The position numbers and the translations under genes are program-made. Positions 15,346 to 23,151 of a DNA stretch of 64,000 bases are shown here, one piece after another (within the stretch, counting starts at the first letter, position 1; the number at the start of each line of letters is the position of its first letter). The stretch is taken from assembly GCA_030609325.1 (NCBI GenBank), contig JAUWCL010000007.1, forward strand, positions 1 through 64,000. Reading direction: 5' to 3'. The DNA comes from Candidatus Krumholzibacteriota bacterium. GTDB lineage: Bacteria; Krumholzibacteriota; Krumholzibacteriia; Krumholzibacteriales; Krumholzibacteriaceae. The notes beneath the pieces are model-generated. The model did no database searches. It saw only the letters and a list, made by a program, of their open reading frames with translations, and had not been told where the DNA came from.

Positions 15346-16638
15346 ATGCACCATGGGTTTGAGAAAGATTACAGGTTTCTCCTGTCGAGACTGATCCCCA
15401 GAAACCTTCTGTCCTCGAAGAGGATCGAGGGCATCAGGAATGCCCTCGCATCGGGAATCCGCGCGGAGCTGATCAGGGAGGCCTGGCTCGCGATGGATGA
15501 ACTCGTATCTCTGCGTTTATACGACCGAGGAATCCCCGAGAGCAAGGGTGGCGAGATCCATGTACGGTTTACGGAGCGTTCCGGGCCGTCCAGGATCACG
15601 CTCGAGATGCCGGACGCAGAGTACAACGCCGTCTCGGGTCCAGAAGGACGACAGGACGGAATAGTTCCTTTGGTCCTGGCTGGCATCATCTCGGCCCTCT
15701 CCCTCGACGATTCGCCGGTCAATATCTCCGAGAGGCTCGAAAACCTGCTCGATCTGGCGGGAACCATAGAGCCGGGAGCTTCGGCTTTCCTGATGCTCTT
15801 CAGTGAATTCGAGGCGCCCAATATCAGGAAATCGGGGAGGATCGGGGAATCCCCTCTGGCCGACGCCGAATCGGGCGGCTTCTACGGAACTTCCCTGGCA
15901 TCTGAAGAGCCTGTGATACTTTTCGAACGCGGCCGGATTGATGGAGGCATATTCCCGGTCGACGGGAGGACCGGGACGATTATGCTGTTCCCGCTGAGAA
16001 GCGCGGGTCTTGTATACGGGCTGCTCGAAGTTCATTCCATATCCCGCGACACGCCTGCAAGCGACAGGATTATCAACTATAACCTCGTCGCGAAGGGGAT
16101 CATCAGGGGTCTCGACAACAACCGCCAGCTCGAGCGCATGGTATCGATCGACAGACTTACCGGGGTGAACAACAGGAACAACTACGAGATACAGCTGCCG
16201 CTCGAGATGGAGAGGGCGACCCGTAACAGAAAATGTCTCGCCTTCCTCATAATGGACATAGACGACTTCAAGTTCTTCAACGACAAGTACGGCCACGATA
16301 CGGGCGACAGGGTCCTGAAACTCGTTGCGGAAACGGTCAGAAAGCATCTAAGGAAGATCGATCAGATGTTCAGGTTCGGCGGGGAAGAGTTCATAGCGCT
16401 GCTGCCGGGAGCGGGACGGGAAGCTGCGGAAAGGACTGCCGAGAGGATCCGTGAGATCGTGGCCGGAACGAAGCTGACGATGGAGGACGGAAGCGCTCTG
16501 GGGATAACGATCAGCGTCGGCGGATGCATATTCCCCGTGGATGCCGGCGACGAGGCGGAGCTGTTCCGCAAGGCTGACCAGGCCATGTACAAGGCAAAGA
16601 GAGAGGGCAAGAACAGGGTTTCTTTCTACGGGGGATGA
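15346..16638 (+). CDS. Diguanylate cyclase (GAF-like domain + GGDEF)
   Basis: 430 aa. The C-terminal GGDEF domain has active-site GGEEF (345-349), the metal/nucleotide segment MDIDDFKFFNDKYGHDTGD and SVGG. The inhibitory RxxD site is present as RKID (336-339), exactly five residues before GGEEF, so product inhibition by c-di-GMP is expected. The first 270 residues are not a clear match. The part around 115-260 looks GAF-like (LFPLRSAGLVYGLLEVHS) and would supply sensory input. No membrane segment. The PilZ protein at 4.2 kb is a possible receptor for its product. The short-ComEC gene follows after 38 bases, probably in the same transcript. Confidence 0.9.
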   Translation: MHHGFEKDYRFLLSRLIPRNLLSSKRIEGIRNALASGIRAELIREAWLAMDELVSLRLYDRGIPESKGGEIHVRFTERSGPSRITLEMPDAEYNAVSGPEGRQDGIVPLVLAGIISALSLDDSPVNISERLENLLDLAGTIEPGASAFLMLFSEFEAPNIRKSGRIGESPLADAESGGFYGTSLASEEPVILFERGRIDGGIFPVDGRTGTIMLFPLRSAGLVYGLLEVHSISRDTPASDRIINYNLVAKGIIRGLDNNRQLERMVSIDRLTGVNNRNNYEIQLPLEMERATRNRKCLAFLIMDIDDFKFFNDKYGHDTGDRVLKLVAETVRKHLRKIDQMFRFGGEEFIALLPGAGREAAERTAERIREIVAGTKLTMEDGSALGITISVGGCIFPVDAGDEAELFRKADQAMYKAKREGKNRVSFYGG

Positions 16639-16676
16639 CAGCGGCATAACGACTGGATACGGCCGGGAGGTGGAGG

Positions 16677-18323
16677 ATGTTCGTGTGGTGGGCCGTCTTT
16701 TTCTTTGCTGGTGCGATATTTCCATCCGGTGCGGCCGGCGCCGCGGCGGCGCTGGGCGCCCTTTCCATCCTTGTTACATATACGGGGCGGTTCCAGCCGG
16801 TCCTCAGGTCCCGGGCACTCCTCACATGCGCGTCGGGACTGTTCATCCTCGTTACGGCTTCTCTTTCACCTATCGATAAAGGCAGGCTCTCCGGGTCCGC
16901 AGGTCCGGCTGTTTCCCGGACAGCGGACCATATATCTCTCGTGACGGCCGTCAGGGAAAGAGCCCTCGCGATAATAGAGAAAGGGGAACTGAGCGATGAG
17001 ACCAGAGGGCTTCTAAAGGCGCTCCTTGTCGCAGACAGGACGGCACTTACGAGAAAGACCCGCCGCGACTGGAGGAACACAGGAACCGCTCATTATCTCG
17101 CTCTCAGCGGACTTCACCTGGGGCTGATCGCAGTGCCCCTGTTCGGGATACTGACGCTGGCCGGAGCGAGAGGGATCCTTCGCGACCTCGGGGCCCTGTT
17201 TGCGCTATCCTTCTATGCGGCGGTGGCGGGACGTCCCGGCTCTCTTCTGAGAGCTCTGTCCATGATGACCGTGATGAGAACATACAGGCTTGCCGGGGTC
17301 AGGACCGGTCTCACACAGTGCGTTGTCGCAGGGGCGTTCCTGGTCTGCATCCTCGATCCACATTCGCTGAACGATACAGGCTTCCTGCTGTCGTTCAACG
17401 CGGCTGCCGGTGTGGCCCTGCTCGGGGTGCCGTTATGCAGGTCGATCCAGCATCGTATCGCAGGACGGCGGGGATCCCGGGTGATGCTCCCGCCTCTGCT
17501 CGCCTTCGCGATGTCGCTTAGCGTGCAGGCTTCCATGCTTCCACTGGCCGTGAGGATCTTCGGGTTCGCACCCCTGCCGGGGCCGGTGATGAGCGTGGTC
17601 ATGGCGCTGCCCGTAACGACCCTTCTCTACGGCGGATTCATATACGTCATCGCCGGACACATATGGAGCCGTATCACATCGATTCCGCTGAATTTCCTTG
17701 CGGCGCTCACAGGAGGCCTCGTTTCCCGCGGGGCTGAGATCTCGAGGGCAGGCCTCGTCATTTCCGACTTCGATGTCCGGTTATATGTGCCCGGTCTTGC
17801 GCTCTGCGCCGTCGCTTTCAGATGTGAAAAGCATGGTAGGGCGATTATGATCTTCGGGCTGGTACTGTCGATCGTCTCTTTCCATCCCGTGATCGCTGGA
17901 AGGGATAATGGAGGGGAAGAAACGATCTGCTTTCCAGGTCACGGAGGTATTCTCTACGGCGGTAACAGGGGCGTCCTGGTACTGGAAAAATGGCCTGCAG
18001 CATGGTCAGCGCCTTATATGGCCAGGGAAGTGCGGAGATCGGGAGCCAGGAGTATCGATGTTCTGGTCATCCTCGATCCGGGAGACTTCGAGGAGGAAGG
18101 GATATCGTTCCTGGCCGGGGACCTGGGCCCGGAGAGAATACTCGTCAGTCCCTGGTACGACGGGCCGTATCCCGGGATGGTCGAATGTATCGCCGTACGC
18201 GCGGATACGATCCTGATAACAGGGAGCACGCGCCTGACAGTCCATGCTCCCGCTGTCCTGCCGGGAAGGGGAGTCCATGCCGGCAGGGACGACGCGTCTC
18301 TCGTCATATCACCGCTTGACTGA
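16677..18323 (+). CDS. ComEC/Rec2-family membrane protein, short form
   Basis: 548 aa. Many hydrophobic segments are present, and the competence-domain signatures ALSGLHLGL (about residues 139-147), PGSLLRALSMM and TGFLLSFNAAAGVALL are clear. Typical ComEC is 700-800 aa with an N-terminal OB domain and a C-terminal metallo-beta-lactamase-like nuclease domain. Here the OB domain is missing or very small. The C-terminal 140 residues (PGHGGILYGG, IDVLVILDPGDFEEEG) retain only a vestige, with no HxHxDH. It may still form the DNA channel of competence, but nuclease activity is unlikely. GGAGGTGGAGG precedes the ATG. The stop codon lies inside the promoter of the downstream purine operon. Confidence 0.75.
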   Translation: MFVWWAVFFFAGAIFPSGAAGAAAALGALSILVTYTGRFQPVLRSRALLTCASGLFILVTASLSPIDKGRLSGSAGPAVSRTADHISLVTAVRERALAIIEKGELSDETRGLLKALLVADRTALTRKTRRDWRNTGTAHYLALSGLHLGLIAVPLFGILTLAGARGILRDLGALFALSFYAAVAGRPGSLLRALSMMTVMRTYRLAGVRTGLTQCVVAGAFLVCILDPHSLNDTGFLLSFNAAAGVALLGVPLCRSIQHRIAGRRGSRVMLPPLLAFAMSLSVQASMLPLAVRIFGFAPLPGPVMSVVMALPVTTLLYGGFIYVIAGHIWSRITSIPLNFLAALTGGLVSRGAEISRAGLVISDFDVRLYVPGLALCAVAFRCEKHGRAIMIFGLVLSIVSFHPVIAGRDNGGEETICFPGHGGILYGGNRGVLVLEKWPAAWSAPYMAREVRRSGARSIDVLVILDPGDFEEEGISFLAGDLGPERILVSPWYDGPYPGMVECIAVRADTILITGSTRLTVHAPAVLPGRGVHAGRDDASLVISPLD

Positions 18324-18344
18324 CAGAGAGTCGACGGATAATAT
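18316..18344 (+). promoter_or_regulatory. Strong sigma-70-type promoter of the purine operon
   Basis: TTGACT (18316-18321), a 17-base spacer and TAATAT (18339-18344) overlap the last codons of the short ComEC gene. The expected start near 18351 leaves a leader of about 115 bases before purN. Confidence 0.65.
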
Positions 18345-18350
18345 CCACCC

Positions 18351-18465
18351 GTCATCGGGTCCGGCGCGGGAGACGGCGCCGGGCTTCTGATAGGCCGCCG
18401 TGCCCGGCGGCCGAATTCAGCCGGCCAGGACTCCGTGATTCGGCCTCCTCCATCAGGAAGTGATG
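18351..18465 (+). promoter_or_regulatory. Structured 5' leader of purN with mutually exclusive hairpins
   Basis: Several perfect stems overlap: A, CCGGCGC (18361-18367) with GCGCCGG (18376-18382); B, CGCCGGGC (18377-18384) with GCCCGGCG (18402-18409); C, GGCCGCC (18393-18399) with GGCGGCC (18406-18412); D, GGCCG (18409-18413) with CGGCC (18422-18426). B excludes A and C; D competes with C. This is the layout of an attenuator or riboswitch-like switch. It does not resemble the purine, THF or ykkC riboswitch consensus that I know. No T-tract follows, so control of translation or Rho access is more likely than intrinsic termination. High GC could produce such pairings by chance. Confidence 0.4.
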
Positions 18466-19089
18466 ATGAAAGAACGGATGAAGATCGCGGTACTTGCTTC
18501 CGGACGGGGCAGTAATTTCATGGCGCTTGCAGGAGCCTGCCGGGAGGAAGGCTATCCCGCGGAGATAGCGCTCCTCATCTCGGACAACACGGAAGCCGGA
18601 GCGCTCGTATTCGCGCGGGAGACAGGCATCGAGAGCGTTGTGATCGACTGCGGCCCGAAAAGAGGATCGATGTCCCTCGAATCGAGCGAGGAGATGTACC
18701 GTCTCTGCCGGAAACGCAGGATCGAGCTCGTGTGCCTTGCCGGATTTATGAGGATAGTCAAGGGAAGGCTGCTTGAGGAATACGCAGGCAGGATGCTCAA
18801 CATCCATCCGGCCCTGCTTCCGAGCTTCAAGGGCCTGCACGGACAGAAGCAGGCCCTCGATTACGGCGTCAGGTATTCCGGGTGCACTGTCCACTTCGTC
18901 GACACAGAGATCGACACAGGCCCGATATTAATACAGAAGGTCGTGCCCGTGATGGAGGACGACAGCGAGGATTCGCTCAGCGAGAGGATACTCGCCGAGG
19001 AGCACAAGGCATATCCGGAGGCAGTCAGGCTGTATGCAGCGGGAAGATTGAGGATCGAGGGAAGGAGAGTTCTGACAAGTGATGAGTAA
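18466..19089 (+). CDS. purN: Phosphoribosylglycinamide formyltransferase
   Basis: About 207 aa. Starts KIAVLASGRGSNF (phosphate-binding loop) and has the catalytic NIHPALLPSFKGLHG (Asn/His) with downstream HFVDTEIDTGP containing the catalytic Asp. It transfers a formyl group from 10-formyl-THF to GAR in purine synthesis. GTG 18460, ATG 18463 and ATG 18466 are all in frame; AGGA at 18455-18458 is best spaced for 18466. It is the first gene of the purine operon, and its last 8 bases overlap the purC start. Confidence 0.92.
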   Translation: MKERMKIAVLASGRGSNFMALAGACREEGYPAEIALLISDNTEAGALVFARETGIESVVIDCGPKRGSMSLESSEEMYRLCRKRRIELVCLAGFMRIVKGRLLEEYAGRMLNIHPALLPSFKGLHGQKQALDYGVRYSGCTVHFVDTEIDTGPILIQKVVPVMEDDSEDSLSERILAEEHKAYPEAVRLYAAGRLRIEGRRVLTSDE

Positions 19090-19978
19090 TGATAACAGCA
19101 GCCTGCCGGGGATCGTTCCCGAATACAGGGGCAAGGTGAGGGACATCTACGATCTCGGCGAGATGCTGATCATCGTCGCATCCGACCGCGTGTCCGCGTT
19201 CGACTCGGTGATACCAACTCCGATACCTGGCAAGGGAGTCGTACTGAACACGATCTCGGCCGCCTGGTTCGAAAAGTTCGACACCGTCCCGAATCACATG
19301 ATCTCAGTGGACGTCGACGATTTTCCGGAGCCGTTCAGCGGATTCCCCGAACAGCTCACGGGCAGATCCATGCTTGTCAAGAAGGCTCACAGGCTCGATA
19401 TCGAATGCATCGTCCGCGGGTACATCTCCGGATCGGGATGGAAGGAATACCGGAAGACCGGTGGGGTATGCGGCATAAAGCTTCCCGACGGGCTGAAAAA
19501 CTCCGACAGGCTCGAGCAGCCGATCTTCACACCGTCGACCAAGGCGGACTCGGGACATGACGAGAACATCTCAATCGAGGAAGCGGCGAAGATCGTCGGT
19601 GAGAAGACCGCGAGAAAGCTCGAGAAGATAAGCCTGGAACTGTACACTAGTGCGAGAGAATACGCCCTCTCCAGAGGTATCATAATCGCAGACACGAAAT
19701 TCGAATTCGGCGTTATCGACGGCCGTATCATTGTGATAGACGAGGTCCTGACACCTGATTCGTCTAGATTCTGGCTCGTCGATGAATACGAGCCGGGGCA
19801 TCAGCAGGAAAGCCTCGACAAGCAGTTCGTCAGGGATTTTCTCGACGAGAGCGGATGGGACCACGAGCCACCGGCTCCCGAACTGCCCGCCGATATAGTC
19901 GAGAAGACGAGCGAGCGCTACGCGCTGGCCGTGAAGATGCTGTTTCCCGAGCTCGACATCGAGAGGTACATGAAATGA
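19082..19978 (+). CDS. purC: Phosphoribosylaminoimidazole-succinocarboxamide synthase
   Basis: 298 aa. YRGKVRDIYDLGE, VASDRVSAFDSVIPTPIPGK and VRGYISGSGWKEY are typical of the longer, yeast/Bacteroidetes-like PurC. DTKFEFG and DEVLTPDSSRFW follow in the order expected for the ATP and Mg sites. It joins CAIR and aspartate to give SAICAR. An in-frame GTG at 19079 precedes the chosen ATG. The purH ATG is embedded in its stop region (19975-19978), so purN, purC and purH are all overlapping and probably coupled. Confidence 0.95.
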   Translation: MSNDNSSLPGIVPEYRGKVRDIYDLGEMLIIVASDRVSAFDSVIPTPIPGKGVVLNTISAAWFEKFDTVPNHMISVDVDDFPEPFSGFPEQLTGRSMLVKKAHRLDIECIVRGYISGSGWKEYRKTGGVCGIKLPDGLKNSDRLEQPIFTPSTKADSGHDENISIEEAAKIVGEKTARKLEKISLELYTSAREYALSRGIIIADTKFEFGVIDGRIIVIDEVLTPDSSRFWLVDEYEPGHQQESLDKQFVRDFLDESGWDHEPPAPELPADIVEKTSERYALAVKMLFPELDIERYMK

Positions 19979-21537
19979 ACCGAAAGATCGAGAGAGCCCT
20001 GATAAGCGTTACCGACAAGATGGGAGTGGTCGATTTCGCACGCGCACTCGCCGGGAGGGGAATCAAGATCATCGCATCCGGCGGGACCGCACGTACTATA
20101 AGGGAAGCCGGGATAGAAGTTACGGGGATAAGCGACGTGACCGGATTTCCCGAGTGCATGGAAGGCCGCGTAAAGACCCTTCACCCGAAGGTTCATGGAG
20201 GTATCCTCGCAGACAGGAGCAAGAAGGAGCATCTCGACCAGGCCTCGGAGCTGGGGATAGGTCTGATCGACCTGGTTGCGGTGAACCTGTACCGTTTCAG
20301 GGAAGCGGCCTCGGACCCGTCCCTTTCAGCGAAGGACATAGTTGAGCAGATCGACATCGGCGGGCCGTCTCTCATCAGGTCAGCTGCGAAGAATCACGAT
20401 TCCGTATCGATCGTGACCGACCCCTCGGATTACGCGAAAGTCCTCGAGGAGATGGACACGAACGAAGGTTGCGTTACCGACGATATGCGGAGGAGGCTGG
20501 CATCGAAGGCATTTCATCACACTGCCTCTTACGATACGGCGATCTCCGCCTGGTTCGACAGCATCGAGGCTCCAGGGGAGATGCCGGAGGAGAGGATCGC
20601 TGTCTACAGGAAGTCGCGCTCCCTGAGGTACGGCGAGAATCCGCACCAGAAGGCGGCCCTATACATCGATCAATCACCAGCCGGGTCCTTTCACGAGTTT
20701 GTTCAGCACCAGGGGAAAGAGCTGTCGTTCAACAATATCCAGGACATGTGGGCGGCCTTCCTGCTCGCACGGGACCTCGGTGAGAAAGCCTGCGCGATCC
20801 TCAAGCACATGAATCCATGCGGCGCGGCAGTCTGCGATACAGTCGGGGAGAGTTTCATACGGGCGAGAAAGACAGATCCAGTGTCGGCGTTCGGCAGCGT
20901 CATCTCCGTCAACGGGATTGTCGACGAGGACCTCGCAGTTGCCTCCAAGGAGGGATTCGTCGAGGTCATACTCGCCAGGGGATTCACAGAAGGGGCTCTC
21001 GAGGCGCTCAAGAAGAAAAAGAACCTCAGGCTGATCACCATCCCCGAAGAGGAGTGGGACAGGGATATCTCCGGTCTTGTCTCCAGGGAGGCCGGGCCGA
21101 TGCTTCTCGTCCAGGAGAGGGACACCGGATTCACCGAGATAGAAAAACTCGAGATCGTCACTTCGAGAAAGCCCTCTCCCGATGAGGAAAAGGCGATGCG
21201 CCTCTCGTGGAAGATAGTAAAGCACATGAAGTCGAACGGGATCGTCATCTGCGATTCCCTAGGTACGGTCGGCGTGGGCGCAGGTCAGATGAGCAGGGTC
21301 GATTCCTGCAGGATCGCCGTCGACAAGGCGCAGATGGAAGGGATGAAGATAGAAGGCGCATCGGCCGGTTCCGACGCGTTCTTCCCCTTCCCGGACGGCG
21401 TCGAGACTCTGGTCGAGGCAGGGGTGAGATGCATCATCCAGCCCGGAGGATCGATAAGGGACGACGAAATCATCGCAGCTGCCGAGAGCCTCGGAATAAC
21501 GATGGCGATAACCGGCAGAAGGCATTTCAGGCACTAG
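19975..21537 (+). CDS. purH: Bifunctional AICAR transformylase / IMP cyclohydrolase
   Basis: 520 aa, the normal length. The N-terminal IMPCH (MGS-like) domain shows ALISVTDKMGVVDFA, IIASGGTARTI, GRVKTLHPKVHGGIL and AVNLYRF. The AICARFT domain shows LRYGENPHQKAALY, GKELSFNN, KHMNPCGAA and FFPFPDGVETL. It performs the last two steps to IMP. The ATG at 19975 overlaps the purC stop; longer in-frame extensions are within purC. It is followed after 15 bases by guaA, so IMP-derived GMP synthesis is in the same operon. Confidence 0.96.
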   Translation: MNRKIERALISVTDKMGVVDFARALAGRGIKIIASGGTARTIREAGIEVTGISDVTGFPECMEGRVKTLHPKVHGGILADRSKKEHLDQASELGIGLIDLVAVNLYRFREAASDPSLSAKDIVEQIDIGGPSLIRSAAKNHDSVSIVTDPSDYAKVLEEMDTNEGCVTDDMRRRLASKAFHHTASYDTAISAWFDSIEAPGEMPEERIAVYRKSRSLRYGENPHQKAALYIDQSPAGSFHEFVQHQGKELSFNNIQDMWAAFLLARDLGEKACAILKHMNPCGAAVCDTVGESFIRARKTDPVSAFGSVISVNGIVDEDLAVASKEGFVEVILARGFTEGALEALKKKKNLRLITIPEEEWDRDISGLVSREAGPMLLVQERDTGFTEIEKLEIVTSRKPSPDEEKAMRLSWKIVKHMKSNGIVICDSLGTVGVGAGQMSRVDSCRIAVDKAQMEGMKIEGASAGSDAFFPFPDGVETLVEAGVRCIIQPGGSIRDDEIIAAAESLGITMAITGRRHFRH

Positions 21538-21552
21538 GAGGAGTATCAGCTT

Positions 21553-23103
21553 ATGATGAGGGAGTGGGAAGGCGAATCCATTGTCATCCTCGATTTTGGA
21601 TCCCAGTACACCCAGTTGATCGCCCGCAGGATAAGGGCAGAGCACGTATTCTCCGTCATCCTGCCGCATTCAGCCCGGATCGAAGATATTATGGACGAAA
21701 AACCGAAAGGACTCGTCCTGTCCGGAGGCCCGGCCGACCTGACTGAGGAAAACGCGCTTCGCCTGGAAGCGGATATATTGTCCCTCGGAATCCCTGTACT
21801 TGGTATATGTTACGGCATGCAGCTCATATCCCAGATGAAGGGTGCCGAGCTCGAGAGGGCCGACCACAGGGAGTATGGACACACCAAGATCGAGGCTGAT
21901 ACAGATACCTCCCTCTTCAGGGGAACTCCCGTGGAGCAGAAGGTCTGGATGAGCCACGGCGTTCGCCTCAAGTCGATGCCGGCCGGTTTCAAAGCGGTCG
22001 CCTCGTCTGTCGGCTGCCCCATAGCCGCCATGAGCAATGACGAGGAACGGATATACGGCCTGCAGTTCCATCCCGAGGTCTTCCACACTGAGAATGGAGT
22101 CGAAATACTGCAGAATTTCCTTTTCGAGATCTGCCTCTGCGACAGGGTGTGGAGCTCGAAATCCTTCGTCGAGCTGGAAGTGTCGCGGATCAGGGAGAGG
22201 GTAGGTAACGCAAGGGTGCTCTGCGCCGTCAGCGGCGGGGTGGACAGCTCGGTTATGGCCGCGCTGGTCGACCGCGCGATAGGAAAGCAACTCGTCCCGG
22301 TATTCGTCGATAACGGACTCCTGAGAGAAAACGAGGCGGAAGAGGTTCGGGAGATACTTGCCGGCTGCCTAACTACCGACCTCGTATTCGTGGACGCGGC
22401 GAACGAATTTCTCTCGAGGCTCGATGGCGTCACCGACCCGGAGGAGAAGAGGAAGATAATCGGCGCTGCCTTCATCGACGTCTTCGAGAGGGAAAGCGAG
22501 CAGCACGGGCCCTTCGCTTTCCTCGCCCAGGGGACGCTCTATCCCGACGTGATCGAGAGCCGGTCGACGTTCGGCCCTTCCGATACTATCAAGTCACACC
22601 ACAATGTAGGAGGCCTTCCCGACGAGATGAGCTTCGAGCTCATCGAGCCGCTCTCGCTTCTCTTCAAGGACGAGGTCAGGGAGGTAGGGAAGTTCCTCGA
22701 TCTACCTGCCGTCCAGATAGAGCGCCACCCGTTCCCCGGGCCGGGCCTGGGTGTCAGGGTCCCCGGAGCGATCGTCAGGGAGGACCTCGATCTCCTGCGC
22801 AGGGTCGACAGGATCTTCATAGACGGCCTAAGACGCGAGGGTCTTTACGACGATGTCTGGCAGGCGTTCGCGGTATTGCTTCCCGTTAGAAGCGTAGGCG
22901 TGATGGGGGACGAGCGTACCTACCAGAAGGCCGCGGCCCTCAGGGCGGTGACGAGCACCGACGGGATGACGGCCGACTGGGCAAGGCTGCCGTACGACTT
23001 CCTGCAGGATATCGCGAACGAGATAATCAACAGGGTCGACGGAGTCAACAGGGTCGTATACGACATCAGCTCCAAGCCGCCCAGCACTATCGAATGGGAA
23101 TGA
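21553..23103 (+). CDS. guaA: GMP synthase (glutamine-hydrolysing)
   Basis: 516 aa. A class I glutamine amidotransferase domain has LSGGP, nucleophile Cys86 in GICYGMQL and FHPEV. It is followed by the ATP pyrophosphatase domain with P-loop AVSGGVDSSV and the C-terminal dimerisation domain ending DISSKPPSTIEWE. It aminates XMP to GMP. AGGAGG sits 11 bases before the ATG, slightly long. After the stop a CCGGAG/CTCCGG hairpin (23105-23110, 23118-23123) has no T-run. No guaB is in the window. Confidence 0.96.
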   Translation: MMREWEGESIVILDFGSQYTQLIARRIRAEHVFSVILPHSARIEDIMDEKPKGLVLSGGPADLTEENALRLEADILSLGIPVLGICYGMQLISQMKGAELERADHREYGHTKIEADTDTSLFRGTPVEQKVWMSHGVRLKSMPAGFKAVASSVGCPIAAMSNDEERIYGLQFHPEVFHTENGVEILQNFLFEICLCDRVWSSKSFVELEVSRIRERVGNARVLCAVSGGVDSSVMAALVDRAIGKQLVPVFVDNGLLRENEAEEVREILAGCLTTDLVFVDAANEFLSRLDGVTDPEEKRKIIGAAFIDVFERESEQHGPFAFLAQGTLYPDVIESRSTFGPSDTIKSHHNVGGLPDEMSFELIEPLSLLFKDEVREVGKFLDLPAVQIERHPFPGPGLGVRVPGAIVREDLDLLRRVDRIFIDGLRREGLYDDVWQAFAVLLPVRSVGVMGDERTYQKAAALRAVTSTDGMTADWARLPYDFLQDIANEIINRVDGVNRVVYDISSKPPSTIEWE

Positions 23104-23151
23104 TCCGGAGACGATGACTCCGGCACCACTCTTGCCAGTATCCCGATTACT

